A DNA stretch of 33,654 bases from Phycisphaera mikurensis NBRC 102666 (GTDB taxonomy: Bacteria > Planctomycetota > Phycisphaerae > Phycisphaerales > SM1A02): contig CAMDUT010000008.1 of assembly GCA_945877905.1 (NCBI GenBank), positions 1 to 33,654 of the forward strand. The letters are read 5' to 3'. The notes below the pieces were generated by a model. The model did not search any database and was not told the origin of the DNA. It saw only the letters and a list, made by a program, of their open reading frames with translations. Below are positions 22,124 through 29,525 of this stretch, one piece after another. Made by a program: the position numbers and the translations under genes. Position 1 is the first letter of the stretch, and every line of letters starts with the position of its first letter.

Positions 22124-23008
22124 TCAGCGGCGGCGCCGCCGTGCGGGGGCGGGTGCCGCGGCGACCCCGGCCGCAGGTCGGGCCGTACCGCGCGCCGCGC
22201 CGCCTTGCTGGGCCTGCACCTGCGCCGCAAGCTTCCGTGCCGTCTCCTCGGCCGCCTGCTGCAGGGCGTCGGCACGCTTCAGCGCGAGCTCGAAGTGCTC
22301 GACGGGCGCGCCCTGCAGGAAGGCCGCGGCCAGGGCCGCCTCGCGGCTGAACGCCGCGATCCGCAGCTGTCGCGAGACCGTGTCGACCCACATCGCGCGG
22401 ATGCCGAGGTCGGCCGCGAGCTCGAGCGCCGCGCGCAGGCGCAGGTCGTTGATGTCGGCGCCGCCGGTCATCAGCTCGGCCACGTAGCGAGCCGCGGCCA
22501 TCGACGGGTCGTGGCTCTCCTCCTGGCGGCGCTTGTTCATCTCCTCGGACTGCGCCCGGATCAGCTCGAAGTCGTTGATGCGCACCGGGATCTCGGTGCC
22601 GTTGAGGTTGATCCGGCGGTTCCCGGCGATCGCGAGCGACGCGGCGAGCGTGCGCCCGTCGCGGACGGCATCGGCCGAGAAGCAGTCCATGACCGGCGAG
22701 GCGTCGATCCCCGCGTGCTCGCCCTTGTCCCACTTGATCTGCTTCGACTCGCCCTCGCCCTCGACGCGCGATCCCTTGAGCCCGAGCTGCCAGAGCGTCC
22801 ACATGATCGCCTGGATGCGCGGGTCGGTCGGCGCGATGCCCTGCGCGGTCGTGCCCTCGTGCGCGAACATCGTGAGGATCGCCGGCAGCGGCGGCGGCTG
22901 GTTGCCTGCGTGCATGCGCCGGTACACCTGCGACGCGAGCCACATGAAGGGCTCGCGGTCCTGGGGCTGCAGCTCGATCGTGGCGCCGTTGAGGGTGTAG
23001 CTCGGCAT
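22124..23008 (-). CDS. Protein of unknown function, 294 residues
   Basis: I do not recognise this protein. It starts at ATG 23008 (MPSYTLNGATIELQPQDREP) with no signal peptide or membrane helix. The N-terminal half has mixed helices and strands. A charged segment NKRRQEESHDPSMAAARYVAEL follows near residue 160, then an Ala/Leu-rich helical region (ELAADLGIRAMWVDTVSRQL, REAALAAAFLQG). The tail is Gln/Ala/Pro-rich and ends in a run of five arginines. The basic tail could bind nucleic acid or acidic partners. The stop of the preceding fucosidase gene on the same strand is 13 nt away, and a TAACCT hexamer overlapping that stop may serve as its own promoter. Confidence 0.68.
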   Translation of the reverse strand: MPSYTLNGATIELQPQDREPFMWLASQVYRRMHAGNQPPPLPAILTMFAHEGTTAQGIAPTDPRIQAIMWTLWQLGLKGSRVEGEGESKQIKWDKGEHAGIDASPVMDCFSADAVRDGRTLAASLAIAGNRRINLNGTEIPVRINDFELIRAQSEEMNKRRQEESHDPSMAAARYVAELMTGGADINDLRLRAALELAADLGIRAMWVDTVSRQLRIAAFSREAALAAAFLQGAPVEHFELALKRADALQQAAEETARKLAAQVQAQQGGAARGTARPAAGVAAAPAPARRRRR

Positions 23009-23018
23009 GGGGCGGACG

Positions 23019-23024
23019 AGGTTA
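23019..23024 (-). promoter_or_regulatory. Candidate -10 element TAACCT
   Basis: TAACCT followed by 10 nt and ATG 23008 on the minus strand. Its TAA is also the stop codon of the fucosidase gene. The same hexamer and spacing precede the ABC ATPase at 28602. Confidence 0.4.
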
Positions 23025-24833
23025 CTTCACGGGCGCCATGCGCACGCTTCGCAGGTTGATGAAGGAATCGCCCGCCTTGCGCCTCGCCTTCACCGCGAAT
23101 TCGCATGGGCCCGCCGGGAGCGCGATGCGCCCGAGCGGCAGGGCGGCGAAGTCCCCCCATCCCGCGCGCCCGGGCAGCTCGGCGGTGCCTCGGGCGACGT
23201 CCTTGCCCCCGGCGCGCACGATCCACTCCGCGGTGCCGCCGCACTCGGCGCTCGCGGCGTAGTCGATGGTCGCGTCGAACGTGCCCGCGGCCGGCATCGA
23301 GACGGGCCAGCGGGCCTCGCTCGCCATGTCACGCCACCAGCCGAGGTTCGCGAATCGGTCCTCGTACTGGATGCTGCCGGTGACGACGGCGTCGGCGGCC
23401 ATGCACGTGACCGAGCCGTCGGCCGCGGGCGTGACGGCGAAGGGCGTGACCTCGGGTTCGCCCTTGAGGTCGATGCGCACGACCGTGCAATCGGGGTCCG
23501 CGGGCGTCGCCCCGAGCCCCGAGACGACGATGGCGCCCGCGTCCTGCCTCACCGCGGGCGCGCGGTCCGTCGCACCGAGGACCTGCGCGCCCCACGCCGC
23601 GTTCGAGATGCCCTCGAGCCGCAGGGTGCCGTCGGCCGGCCAGTCGAAGACGTGCAGGTAGAGCCGGGTGGCGTCCTTCCACTCGCCCTTCAGGCTGCGC
23701 ATGGTGGCGCGTCCCCACGGCAGCTTCTTCGTGAAGGGCGAGGCCTGCGTGCCGCGGATCGACTCGCCGTTGACGCGCATCCACTCGCCCATGCGCCTCA
23801 GGCGCTCGACCGACTCCGCGGGGATGGTGCCGTCGCCCTTCGGGCCCACGTTCAGGAGGAAGTTCCCGCCCTTCGAAGCGATGTCGCAGAGCATGCGGAT
23901 CATCGCCTGCGCGCTCTTCCAGTTGCCGTCCGACGCCTTGTACCCCCAGGTGTCGTTCATGGTCATGCACGTCTCCCAGTCCTTGCCTGGCATGCCGTTG
24001 GGGGGAATGGTCTGCTCGGGCGTGCCGTAGTCGCCGCGCGCGTGCTCGTCGGCCGTGAAGCCCTCCATGCCGGCGCGGCCGCTGTCGACGCGGTTGTTGA
24101 CGATGATCCGCGGCTGGAGCGATCGCACGAAGTCGTCGGTCCTCTTGCCCCAGTCATGGTTCCAGGTGCCCTCCCACTCGCCGTCGAACCACAGGATGCC
24201 GATGTCGCCGTAGTTCGTGAGGAGCTCGCGCAGCTGCGCGAACATGAAGTCGACGTAGCGCGGGAACGACGCCGGGTCCACGGGCCGCGCGTCCCATTCC
24301 CGGCGCGGCTGGTAGTCCGGGTGGTGCCAGTCCATGATCGAGTGGTACCAGCAGATGCGGAGCCCCTCGGCGCGCACCGCATCGGAGAGCTCCTTCATGA
24401 TGTCGCGCCGGAAGGGCGTGGCCATCACGTCGTACTCGCCGGCGGCGCTGTCCCACAGCGCGAACCCGTCATGGTGCTTGGTGGTGATGACCACGTAGCC
24501 CATGCCCGCGTCCTTGGCGATGCGCGCCCATTCGCGCGCGTCGAAGTTCACGGGGTTGAAGCGCGGGACCAGCTCCTTCTCGTACGCGATCGGGTCGATG
24601 CGCGCGTTCTGGAGGAGCCATTCGCCGACGCCCCCGACGGGCTTGCCGTCCCACGTTCCGGCGGGCGTCGAGTACAGCCCGAAGTGGATGAACATCCCGA
24701 AGCGCGCGTCGCGCCACCAGGCGAGGCGCTCGTCCTTCGGCGGCACGGCGGGCGGTGCGCCGGGGGGTCCGGACGCGGCCAGGAGCAGGGCAGCGACGGC
24801 GGCGGCGGAAGCGGCGGCGAGCGGGGTGCGCAT
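23022..24833 (-). CDS. Alpha-L-fucosidase, GH29, secreted
   Basis: This 603-residue protein has a signal peptide (MRTPLAAASAAAVAALLLAASG). The GH29 catalytic domain runs from about residue 33 to 380: DARFGMFIHFGLYS, GMGYVVITTKHHDGFALWDS, then the nucleophile D217 in GILWFDGEWEGTW, and later GNFLLNVGPKGDGTIP. It hydrolyses alpha-linked L-fucose from glycans outside the cytoplasm. About 150 further residues look like a beta-sandwich carbohydrate-binding or accessory domain. There is no dockerin tail, unlike the neighbouring secreted protein. The ATG has no ribosome site, but TACCCT stands exactly 6 nt upstream, a leaderless arrangement. The physiological substrate may be fucosylated algal or mucin-type polysaccharide; that is inference. 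Confidence 0.92.
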   Translation of the reverse strand: MRTPLAAASAAAVAALLLAASGPPGAPPAVPPKDERLAWWRDARFGMFIHFGLYSTPAGTWDGKPVGGVGEWLLQNARIDPIAYEKELVPRFNPVNFDAREWARIAKDAGMGYVVITTKHHDGFALWDSAAGEYDVMATPFRRDIMKELSDAVRAEGLRICWYHSIMDWHHPDYQPRREWDARPVDPASFPRYVDFMFAQLRELLTNYGDIGILWFDGEWEGTWNHDWGKRTDDFVRSLQPRIIVNNRVDSGRAGMEGFTADEHARGDYGTPEQTIPPNGMPGKDWETCMTMNDTWGYKASDGNWKSAQAMIRMLCDIASKGGNFLLNVGPKGDGTIPAESVERLRRMGEWMRVNGESIRGTQASPFTKKLPWGRATMRSLKGEWKDATRLYLHVFDWPADGTLRLEGISNAAWGAQVLGATDRAPAVRQDAGAIVVSGLGATPADPDCTVVRIDLKGEPEVTPFAVTPAADGSVTCMAADAVVTGSIQYEDRFANLGWWRDMASEARWPVSMPAAGTFDATIDYAASAECGGTAEWIVRAGGKDVARGTAELPGRAGWGDFAALPLGRIALPAGPCEFAVKARRKAGDSFINLRSVRMAPVK

Positions 24834-24839
24834 GGGGGG

Positions 24840-24845
24840 AGGGTA
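24840..24845 (-). promoter_or_regulatory. Candidate -10 element TACCCT, leaderless spacing
   Basis: TACCCT, then CCCCCC, then ATG of the fucosidase on the minus strand. Hexamer and spacing are the same as at the sigma genes at 686 and 3144. Confidence 0.55.
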
Positions 24846-24866
24846 CGCACCGCAGTAATTCGCGCA

Positions 24867-24887
24867 GCCGCGCCGTCGCCCCGCGGC
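24867..24887 (-). terminator. Weak hairpin after the beta-helix dockerin gene
   Basis: GCCGCG (24867-24872) and CGCGGC (24882-24887) form a 6-bp stem with a 9-nt loop, 9 nt past the stop at 24897. It is a possible terminator; stems this short are common in GC-rich DNA. Confidence 0.3.
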
Positions 24888-24896
24888 GGGAAGGCG

Positions 24897-26294
24897 TCAG
24901 CCCGGGCAGGGGCCCCAGGACTCCAGCATGGTCGCCAGATCGGCGCCGTCGACGATGCCGTCGCCGTTCATGTCCGCCTGCTCGGCGACGGGTGCCGCGC
25001 CCCATCGCGCAAGCAGCAGGCCGAGGTCCGCGCCATCCACGGTGCGCGATCGGTCTACGTCACCCTCGCAGCACGCGTTCGACTCGACGAGGCCGGAGAC
25101 CGAGATCTCAGGTCCGGTCACGTCGCACTGAAGCGCGCAGAACGTGGAGCGTGCGATGATCGAACCAGGCGCCGCGGCGGACACGGGCGCGCGCACGCAT
25201 CCCGACCATGAGCCGAAGCCAGGAAGTGTCTTGAGGAGCGAAGAAGCGAAGGAACCCGCGAAGCGTGAATCCTGGACGATCGCTCCCGAGTCGAAGACGC
25301 ACGCGACGTCCGCGATGGCTGAACCATTCGTGTCCGGCGCCTTCTCGGCGCGGTTGGCGTTGAAGTCGCAGGAGCGCACTTCGTGCAGCGCGGCTGCACC
25401 GTCGATTCCGAAGCAGATGGCGCCGTTCGCGGAGCCGGCACCTTGGTAATAGCTGTTGTTCGAGATCGTGTGCGCGAGGTTCCCGGTGATTGCGCACGAG
25501 TCAACGATGAACCGCTGACCCGTCGGGCTCGCGAGCGAGAGCGCCGACCCAAACGCGCTTGCGATCGGACCGAGCCCGTTCACGGACGAATGCACCCGGT
25601 TCGCGTCGAATCGGCAGCGTGAAATGACGCCGCTTGACCACCGTGCCGCGATGGCACCGCCGTTCGCCCTCGCCTCGGCCCACGAGGCGCCGGGGACGAC
25701 CGTCGATACGAGGTTCTCGGCGAACACGCAGTCCTCGACCAGCACGTCACAATGGTCGAGCATCACGGCGCCGCCGAATCCGAACGGGTAGCCGTTGGCG
25801 GACAGATCAACGCGATTGTCGAGGAAGGTGCTCGACGCGATCGTGACCGCACATGTCGATGCGTACACCGCGCCTCCGCCGTATGTTCCATGCCCGCCGG
25901 TCACGCGATTGCCGGTGAACTCGCACTCGCTGATCTCGAGCACGGAATTCGACGCACGGAGCGCCGCACCGAGTGGACCAGCATCGCACCCGATGACCCG
26001 CAGGCCGCTGATTCGCACGCCAGGCGAAGGAACGTCGTTGATGATGAGCCCCGACCCACCGCCGCCATCGATGGTCACGGCGGGCCCCGAAGACCGAATC
26101 GTGAGAGCCTTCCCGTTGATCGTGATTCCACCGGCGTGCGAGCCATCCGCAACGATGATCTCATCACCGCTCATGGCGGCCGCGACGGCATCTTGAATCG
26201 TCGGATACTGCTCAGGAACCCGGATCTCGGAAGCCAGGACGGGGGAGGCGGCGCAGATCAGCGACTGCGCGCACAGCAGCAGCGTGCGGTTCAT
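24897..26294 (-). CDS. Secreted parallel beta-helix protein with dockerin-like tail
   Basis: This 465-residue protein starts at ATG 26294 with AAGGA upstream and a signal peptide (MNRTLLLCAQSLICAASPVLAS). The mature protein opens with VPEQYPTIQDAVAAAMSGDEI, the classic entry to a pectate-lyase-like right-handed beta-helix, then repeated coils such as NGKALTIRSSGPAVTIDGGG and ISECEFTGNRVTGGHG. The last 60 residues hold two dockerin-like calcium loops (DVDRSRTVDGADLGLLLARW and DMNGDGIVDGADLATMLESW), ending WGPCPG. The role is probably extracellular polysaccharide binding or cleavage, but no catalytic residues can be assigned. Codon third positions are less GC-rich than in housekeeping genes. 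It lies downstream of the sigma gene at 26509. Confidence 0.82.
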   Translation of the reverse strand: MNRTLLLCAQSLICAASPVLASEIRVPEQYPTIQDAVAAAMSGDEIIVADGSHAGGITINGKALTIRSSGPAVTIDGGGGSGLIINDVPSPGVRISGLRVIGCDAGPLGAALRASNSVLEISECEFTGNRVTGGHGTYGGGAVYASTCAVTIASSTFLDNRVDLSANGYPFGFGGAVMLDHCDVLVEDCVFAENLVSTVVPGASWAEARANGGAIAARWSSGVISRCRFDANRVHSSVNGLGPIASAFGSALSLASPTGQRFIVDSCAITGNLAHTISNNSYYQGAGSANGAICFGIDGAAALHEVRSCDFNANRAEKAPDTNGSAIADVACVFDSGAIVQDSRFAGSFASSLLKTLPGFGSWSGCVRAPVSAAAPGSIIARSTFCALQCDVTGPEISVSGLVESNACCEGDVDRSRTVDGADLGLLLARWGAAPVAEQADMNGDGIVDGADLATMLESWGPCPG

Positions 26295-26522
26295 GCAGGG
26301 TCTTTCCTTGTCGTGCGAAATCAACTCGGTACGGCCGTCGAGAGAGGCCGACCGAAGGGATTTCGACGGCATGATTCCCGCAAAAAGAAGTGCGATGGCG
26401 ACGATTCCCCCAAGCAGGCGACTCAAGGAAGCCGCGGGGCCCCGGCCGGGCTCATCGAGGGCAATTCGCCGGAAGGCCGCAAGTTCTCGGTCACCGGGCC
26501 TGAGGGAGCTAGGCACGGGCAT
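26295..26522 (-). other. In-frame upstream extension with one membrane segment
   Basis: An ATG at 26522 lies inside the last codons of the sigma gene (14-nt overlap) and opens a frame that runs without a stop into the beta-helix protein. It encodes 76 residues: a short basic/acidic N-terminus, one hydrophobic helix (LLGGIVAIALLFAGIM) and a polar tail. It has the same topology and position as the segment at 2086-2421. It could be a coupled membrane regulator fused to the secreted protein, or an untranslated open stretch. Confidence 0.4.
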
Positions 26523-27282
26523 CCGGATCGATGAACGAGGCGATGCGCCGAAGCTCCGTTTCGACGTCATCGGCCGAGATCCCGTCTCGGAGGATCAGGC
26601 GACGCAACGCCGCCCGCACGCGGTTCGAGATCGTCCGCACCACCACCGCCGCGCGCGCGGGCTCGAACCCGGTCTCGTCGACGAGCAGCGCGTACGGTTG
26701 CCCGTCGAGCACGTGCCGACGGAAGAGGAGCCAGCGGTCGGACTCGCCGTCGGCGTTGCAGATCGTCTCGACCTCCTCGCACGCCTCGCGCAGGATCGAG
26801 ACCGCCCACGCACGCTCGAAGGCGGCCTCCGCCTCGGGCTCGGGAGATTCGAGCAGGTCGATCGGGTCATCGTCGCCGGAGCCCGGCTCCGCGAAGGCCC
26901 TTGCCTCGCGCACCTCGTTCATGCCGCGCCTCGCCGCACGCCTGCGTCGCCGCACCTCCTCGCGCATGCTCAGGATCAGTCCGTTGATGAGCCATCGTCG
27001 TAACGGCATCCCGCTCGCGCGCCACGCGTCGAGGTAGTCGTCGCGCGCGAAGCGGCTCACGAAGAACGCGCTGACCAGCTCGGCGCTCTCGCCGAGCCCG
27101 CGGTACGAGCTGCCCTTCACGTAGATGCGCAGCGGCTCGAAGTAGCGCGCCATCACCACGCTTCGGAGGGCGCGACGCGCCTCCTCGTCGCGGTCGAGCT
27201 GCTGATGCATCCACGTGGCGTCGGTGGTCGGGAATGCGTCTTCGGCGGGCATGGGGCGCTCGAGATAGGCCGGATGCAACAT
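26509..27282 (-). CDS. ECF-like RNA polymerase sigma factor
   Basis: This is the third paralogue, 257 residues. It carries FPTTDATWMHQQL near the N-terminus, the core WRASGMPLRRWLINGL, then a basic stretch RRRRRAARRG and an acidic linker. It ends with FRRHVLDGQPYALLVDETG, a helix-turn-helix-like region, and GISADDVETELRRIA. Compared with the paralogue at 2428 the middle differs, but the order of blocks is the same. The ATG at 27282 gives ten extra N-terminal residues; an ATG at 27252 (MPAEDAFPTT) would align better with the other two. It overlaps the membrane-segment frame by 14 nt and stands upstream of a secreted beta-helix gene, the likely regulated partner. Confidence 0.75.
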   Translation of the reverse strand: MLHPAYLERPMPAEDAFPTTDATWMHQQLDRDEEARRALRSVVMARYFEPLRIYVKGSSYRGLGESAELVSAFFVSRFARDDYLDAWRASGMPLRRWLINGLILSMREEVRRRRRAARRGMNEVREARAFAEPGSGDDDPIDLLESPEPEAEAAFERAWAVSILREACEEVETICNADGESDRWLLFRRHVLDGQPYALLVDETGFEPARAAVVVRTISNRVRAALRRLILRDGISADDVETELRRIASFIDPDARA

Positions 27283-27375
27283 GTCCGGTCATTAGATCAT
27301 CATCCAACGTGCACTTTCGCCTGAATTGGCGTTGGCGGTCATGAACGGGGGATCATGGGTCTGCACATTCACGCA

Positions 27376-27398
27376 TTCCGGTCAGTGTTTGACCGGAA
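27376..27398. repeat. Perfect 9-bp inverted repeat upstream of the sigma gene
   Basis: TTCCGGTCA (27376-27384) and TGACCGGAA (27390-27398) flank a 5-nt loop in the 249-nt gap between the ABC ATPase stop and the sigma start. The core TGACCGGA is found a third time immediately before the sigma ATG (27284-27291, minus strand). It could be an operator or the ABC gene terminator. Nothing else is recognised in this gap. Confidence 0.5.
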
Positions 27399-27531
27399 CG
27401 TACCTCCCGCCACCGACGCACCGCTCTGGTGCGGGCGGCCCGCGGCGAAGGTGTTCCGGTCGCGTCGCTGTGCGGTGGAGCAGACCTCACATGCGACGTG
27501 ATCAGGATCCGAGGATCGCGACTCCCGGAGT

Positions 27532-28602
27532 TCAGGCGTCGAGGAGCACTACGTCAGCGGGATCCGCCGTCACGGCCACGGGCTCGCCCACGCCCACCCC
27601 GTGCCTCGGACGGAGTTCGAGCACCGTGACCAACGTGCCGGCGCAGTCGATTCGGAACTGGGTGAACGCGCCGAGGTACGTGGTCTCCGCGATGGTGCCG
27701 CGAAGGCTCGGGCGATCCGTCGGCGAGGCGTCGCCTCGGTGCAGGCGCAGGCACTCGGGGCGGACGCTTGCGAAGACGCGCACCCCCGCCTGGCGCGGTC
27801 CGGCGCCGCTCGCCTCGAGCATGCCGCCCGCCACGCGGATGCCGCGCGCACCGTCGGCCGACGGCCCTTCGACGGTCGCGGCGAGCACGTTCGTCTCCCC
27901 CATGAACTCCGCGACGAACCGGTTCGCGGGGCGTTCGTAGACGTCGCGCGGGCCGCCGACCTGCTCGATGCGCCCCTCTCGCATCACGATGATGCGGTCG
28001 GCCATGCTGAGGCTCTCGTGCTGGTCGTGCGTGACGTGGATCGCGGTCAGGCGCGCCTCGTCCACCACGCGCCGGATCTCGCGGCGCATCTCGGCTCGCA
28101 GGCGCGCGTCGAGGTTCGAGAGCGGTTCGTCGAGGAGCAGCACGTCGGGCCGGTAGACGACCGCGCGCGCGAGCGCGACGCGCTGCTGCTGGCCGCCCGA
28201 GAGCTCGGCGGGCCGCCGTGCGGCATAGGTCGACATGCGGACCATCTCGAGCGCCTCTCCGGTGCGGCGGCGAACCTCGTCGCGCGGCAGCTTGCGCGAC
28301 TCGAGCCCGAATGCGACGTTCTCCGCGACGGTCATGTGCGGCCACAGGGCGTAGCCCTGGAACACCATGCCGCACCCGCGCCGCTCGGCGGGCAGCGCCG
28401 TGACGTCGCGCTCGCCGAAGCGGATCGCGCCGCCGGTCGGCTCGAGCAGCCCGGCCACCATGCGGAGGACCGTGGTCTTGCCGCACCCCGACGGGCCGAG
28501 CAGGAAGGTGAGCTTTCCCCCCGGTGCCTCGCACGTGATGCCGTCGACCGCGACGGTGGATCCGAACGACTTCGACAGGCCTTCGAGGCGGACGGGGAGC
28601 AT
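27532..28602 (-). CDS. ABC transporter ATP-binding protein (PotA/FbpC/UgpC-like)
   Basis: This 356-residue importer-type ATPase has Walker A GPSGCGKT (36-43), the Q-loop in MVFQGYALWPHMTV, signature LSGGQQQRVALARA, Walker B VLLLDEPLSNLDAR and the H-loop in IHVTHDQHESL. A C-terminal TOBE-like domain of about 120 residues follows from residue 235. This architecture is found in importers of spermidine, ferric iron, phosphonate and sugars; the substrate cannot be told from the ATPase. No permease or binding protein is in the window, so it is an orphan here. The ATG at 28602 lacks a ribosome site and has TAACCT 10 nt upstream. It is divergent from the DUF721 gene across 55 nt. Confidence 0.9.
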   Translation of the reverse strand: MLPVRLEGLSKSFGSTVAVDGITCEAPGGKLTFLLGPSGCGKTTVLRMVAGLLEPTGGAIRFGERDVTALPAERRGCGMVFQGYALWPHMTVAENVAFGLESRKLPRDEVRRRTGEALEMVRMSTYAARRPAELSGGQQQRVALARAVVYRPDVLLLDEPLSNLDARLRAEMRREIRRVVDEARLTAIHVTHDQHESLSMADRIIVMREGRIEQVGGPRDVYERPANRFVAEFMGETNVLAATVEGPSADGARGIRVAGGMLEASGAGPRQAGVRVFASVRPECLRLHRGDASPTDRPSLRGTIAETTYLGAFTQFRIDCAGTLVTVLELRPRHGVGVGEPVAVTADPADVVLLDA

Positions 28603-28612
28603 CTGGCGAAGG

Positions 28613-28618
28613 AGGTTA
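28613..28618 (-). promoter_or_regulatory. Candidate -10 element TAACCT for the ABC ATPase
   Basis: TAACCT then 10 nt then ATG 28602 on the minus strand, giving a leader of only 3-4 nt. Confidence 0.4.
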
Positions 28619-28645
28619 CCCCTCGGGAACGGGAGCGCCGCGACC

Positions 28646-28651
28646 TACCAT
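28646..28651 (+). promoter_or_regulatory. Candidate -10 element TACCAT, leaderless spacing
   Basis: TACCAT then 6 nt then GTG 28658. No ribosome site is present. It decides the start of the DUF721 gene. Confidence 0.5.
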
Positions 28652-28657
28652 GCCTGC

Positions 28658-29110
28658 GTGGCTGCTCCGCGCGAGGAATCCCCGAAGCCTTCACGGGCGG
28701 TGAAGAAGCCCGCGCCCGCGCGCACGGCCTCGCGCCCGAACGTGATCCCCGCCGCGGCCACCGACCCGCGCCTCGCGCGCGTGCAGCGCATGTGCGAGCG
28801 CCGCGCCTTCCGCGAGCGCGAGACGTCGATCACGCGCGAGGTCGGCGAGATCGCTCGGCAGGCCGCGCGCGACCTCGAGCGCCGCGGGTCCTTCGCCGAG
28901 GCATGGGCGGAGTCGATGCCCGCCGAGCTCGTCGCCGAGACGTGGATCGAGTCGGCGACGCCCGTCCAGCTCCTGGTGGGCGTCACGGGATCCGCCGCGG
29001 CGTTCGCCGTCGACCGCGCGCTGCGGGCGGGCGCCCTTGCGCTCCTGCGAGCCCGGCTCCAGGCGCCGGGCCTTCGCGTGCGCACCCGCGTGGGCCGCTC
29101 ACCCGCCTGA
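28658..29110 (+). CDS. DUF721 / DciA-like protein
   Basis: This 150-residue protein starts at a GTG (28658), chosen from the TACCAT-N6-GTG arrangement and because the N-terminus then begins VAAPREESPKPSRAVKKP, a basic disordered lead. The DUF721 domain covers about residues 60-145: FAEAWAESMPAELVAETWIE, VQLLVGVTGSAAAFAVDRAL and a terminal strand LRVRTRVG. DUF721 includes DciA, the loader of the replicative helicase DnaB in many bacteria lacking DnaC/DnaI. It is usually short and basic, as here. The 3' end overlaps the convergent thioesterase by 12 nt. Proximity to yidC and mnmE fits an origin-proximal core region, but no DnaA boxes were seen. Confidence 0.75.
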   Translation: MAAPREESPKPSRAVKKPAPARTASRPNVIPAAATDPRLARVQRMCERRAFRERETSITREVGEIARQAARDLERRGSFAEAWAESMPAELVAETWIESATPVQLLVGVTGSAAAFAVDRALRAGALALLRARLQAPGLRVRTRVGRSPA

Positions 29111-29500
29111 GGCGGACGGCGCCGTGCCCAGCGCTCCGTCCGGCAGCGCCCGCGCGCGGCCATCGCGGTCGAGGCACGCCAGGACGGTCGAGCCCGTCAC
29201 CAGCAGGTCGTCGCCCCGGAACAGCTCGTAGGAGTGCTGAATCTTCACCGCCCCGACGCGCTCAAGCGTCGTGCGCAGCGTGACGAGGTCGTCGTAGCGC
29301 GCCGGCGCGCGGTACGTGACCTCGAGCTTCACGACCGCGAGCAGCAGCCCGGCGGCCTCCATGTCGCGGTACGTGCGGCCGGTCGACCGCAGCAGCTCCG
29401 TGCGCCCCATCTCGAACCACACGGGATACGCGGTGTGGTGCACCACGCCCATCGGGTCGCACTCGCAGTAGCGCACGCGGATGTCGATGGAGCCCTGCAT
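29099..29500 (-). CDS. Acyl-CoA thioesterase, YbgC/FadM-like hotdog fold
   Basis: This 133-residue hotdog-fold thioesterase has the hallmark CDPMGVVHHTAYPVWFE (about residues 14-30), whose Asp before the Met-Gly is the catalytic acid. It then shows RTELLRSTGRTYRDMEA and KLEVTYRAPARYDDLVTLRT. The family hydrolyses acyl-CoA or 4-hydroxybenzoyl-CoA type thioesters in the cytosol. The ATG at 29500 is selected because it begins exactly before IDIRVRYCECDPMG and has TACCTT 7 nt upstream. It follows mnmE by 25 nt, and its stop overlaps the DUF721 gene by 12 nt. The physiological substrate is unknown. Confidence 0.88.
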   Translation of the reverse strand: MQGSIDIRVRYCECDPMGVVHHTAYPVWFEMGRTELLRSTGRTYRDMEAAGLLLAVVKLEVTYRAPARYDDLVTLRTTLERVGAVKIQHSYELFRGDDLLVTGSTVLACLDRDGRARALPDGALGTAPSASGG

Positions 29501-29507
29501 CGCGGGA

Positions 29508-29513
29508 AAGGTA
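29508..29513 (-). promoter_or_regulatory. Candidate -10 element TACCTT, leaderless spacing
   Basis: TACCTT then 7 nt then ATG 29500 on the minus strand, just after the mnmE stop. It suggests that the thioesterase can be transcribed independently of mnmE. Confidence 0.45.
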
Positions 29514-29525
29514 CCGCGCGCGCCG

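Noticed and set aside
27252-27300. TAATGA 6 nt before the ATG of the third sigma gene as a leaderless -10
   Set aside because: The sixth base, normally T, is A, and the start codon itself is uncertain (27282 or 27252), so it was not listed as a promoter.
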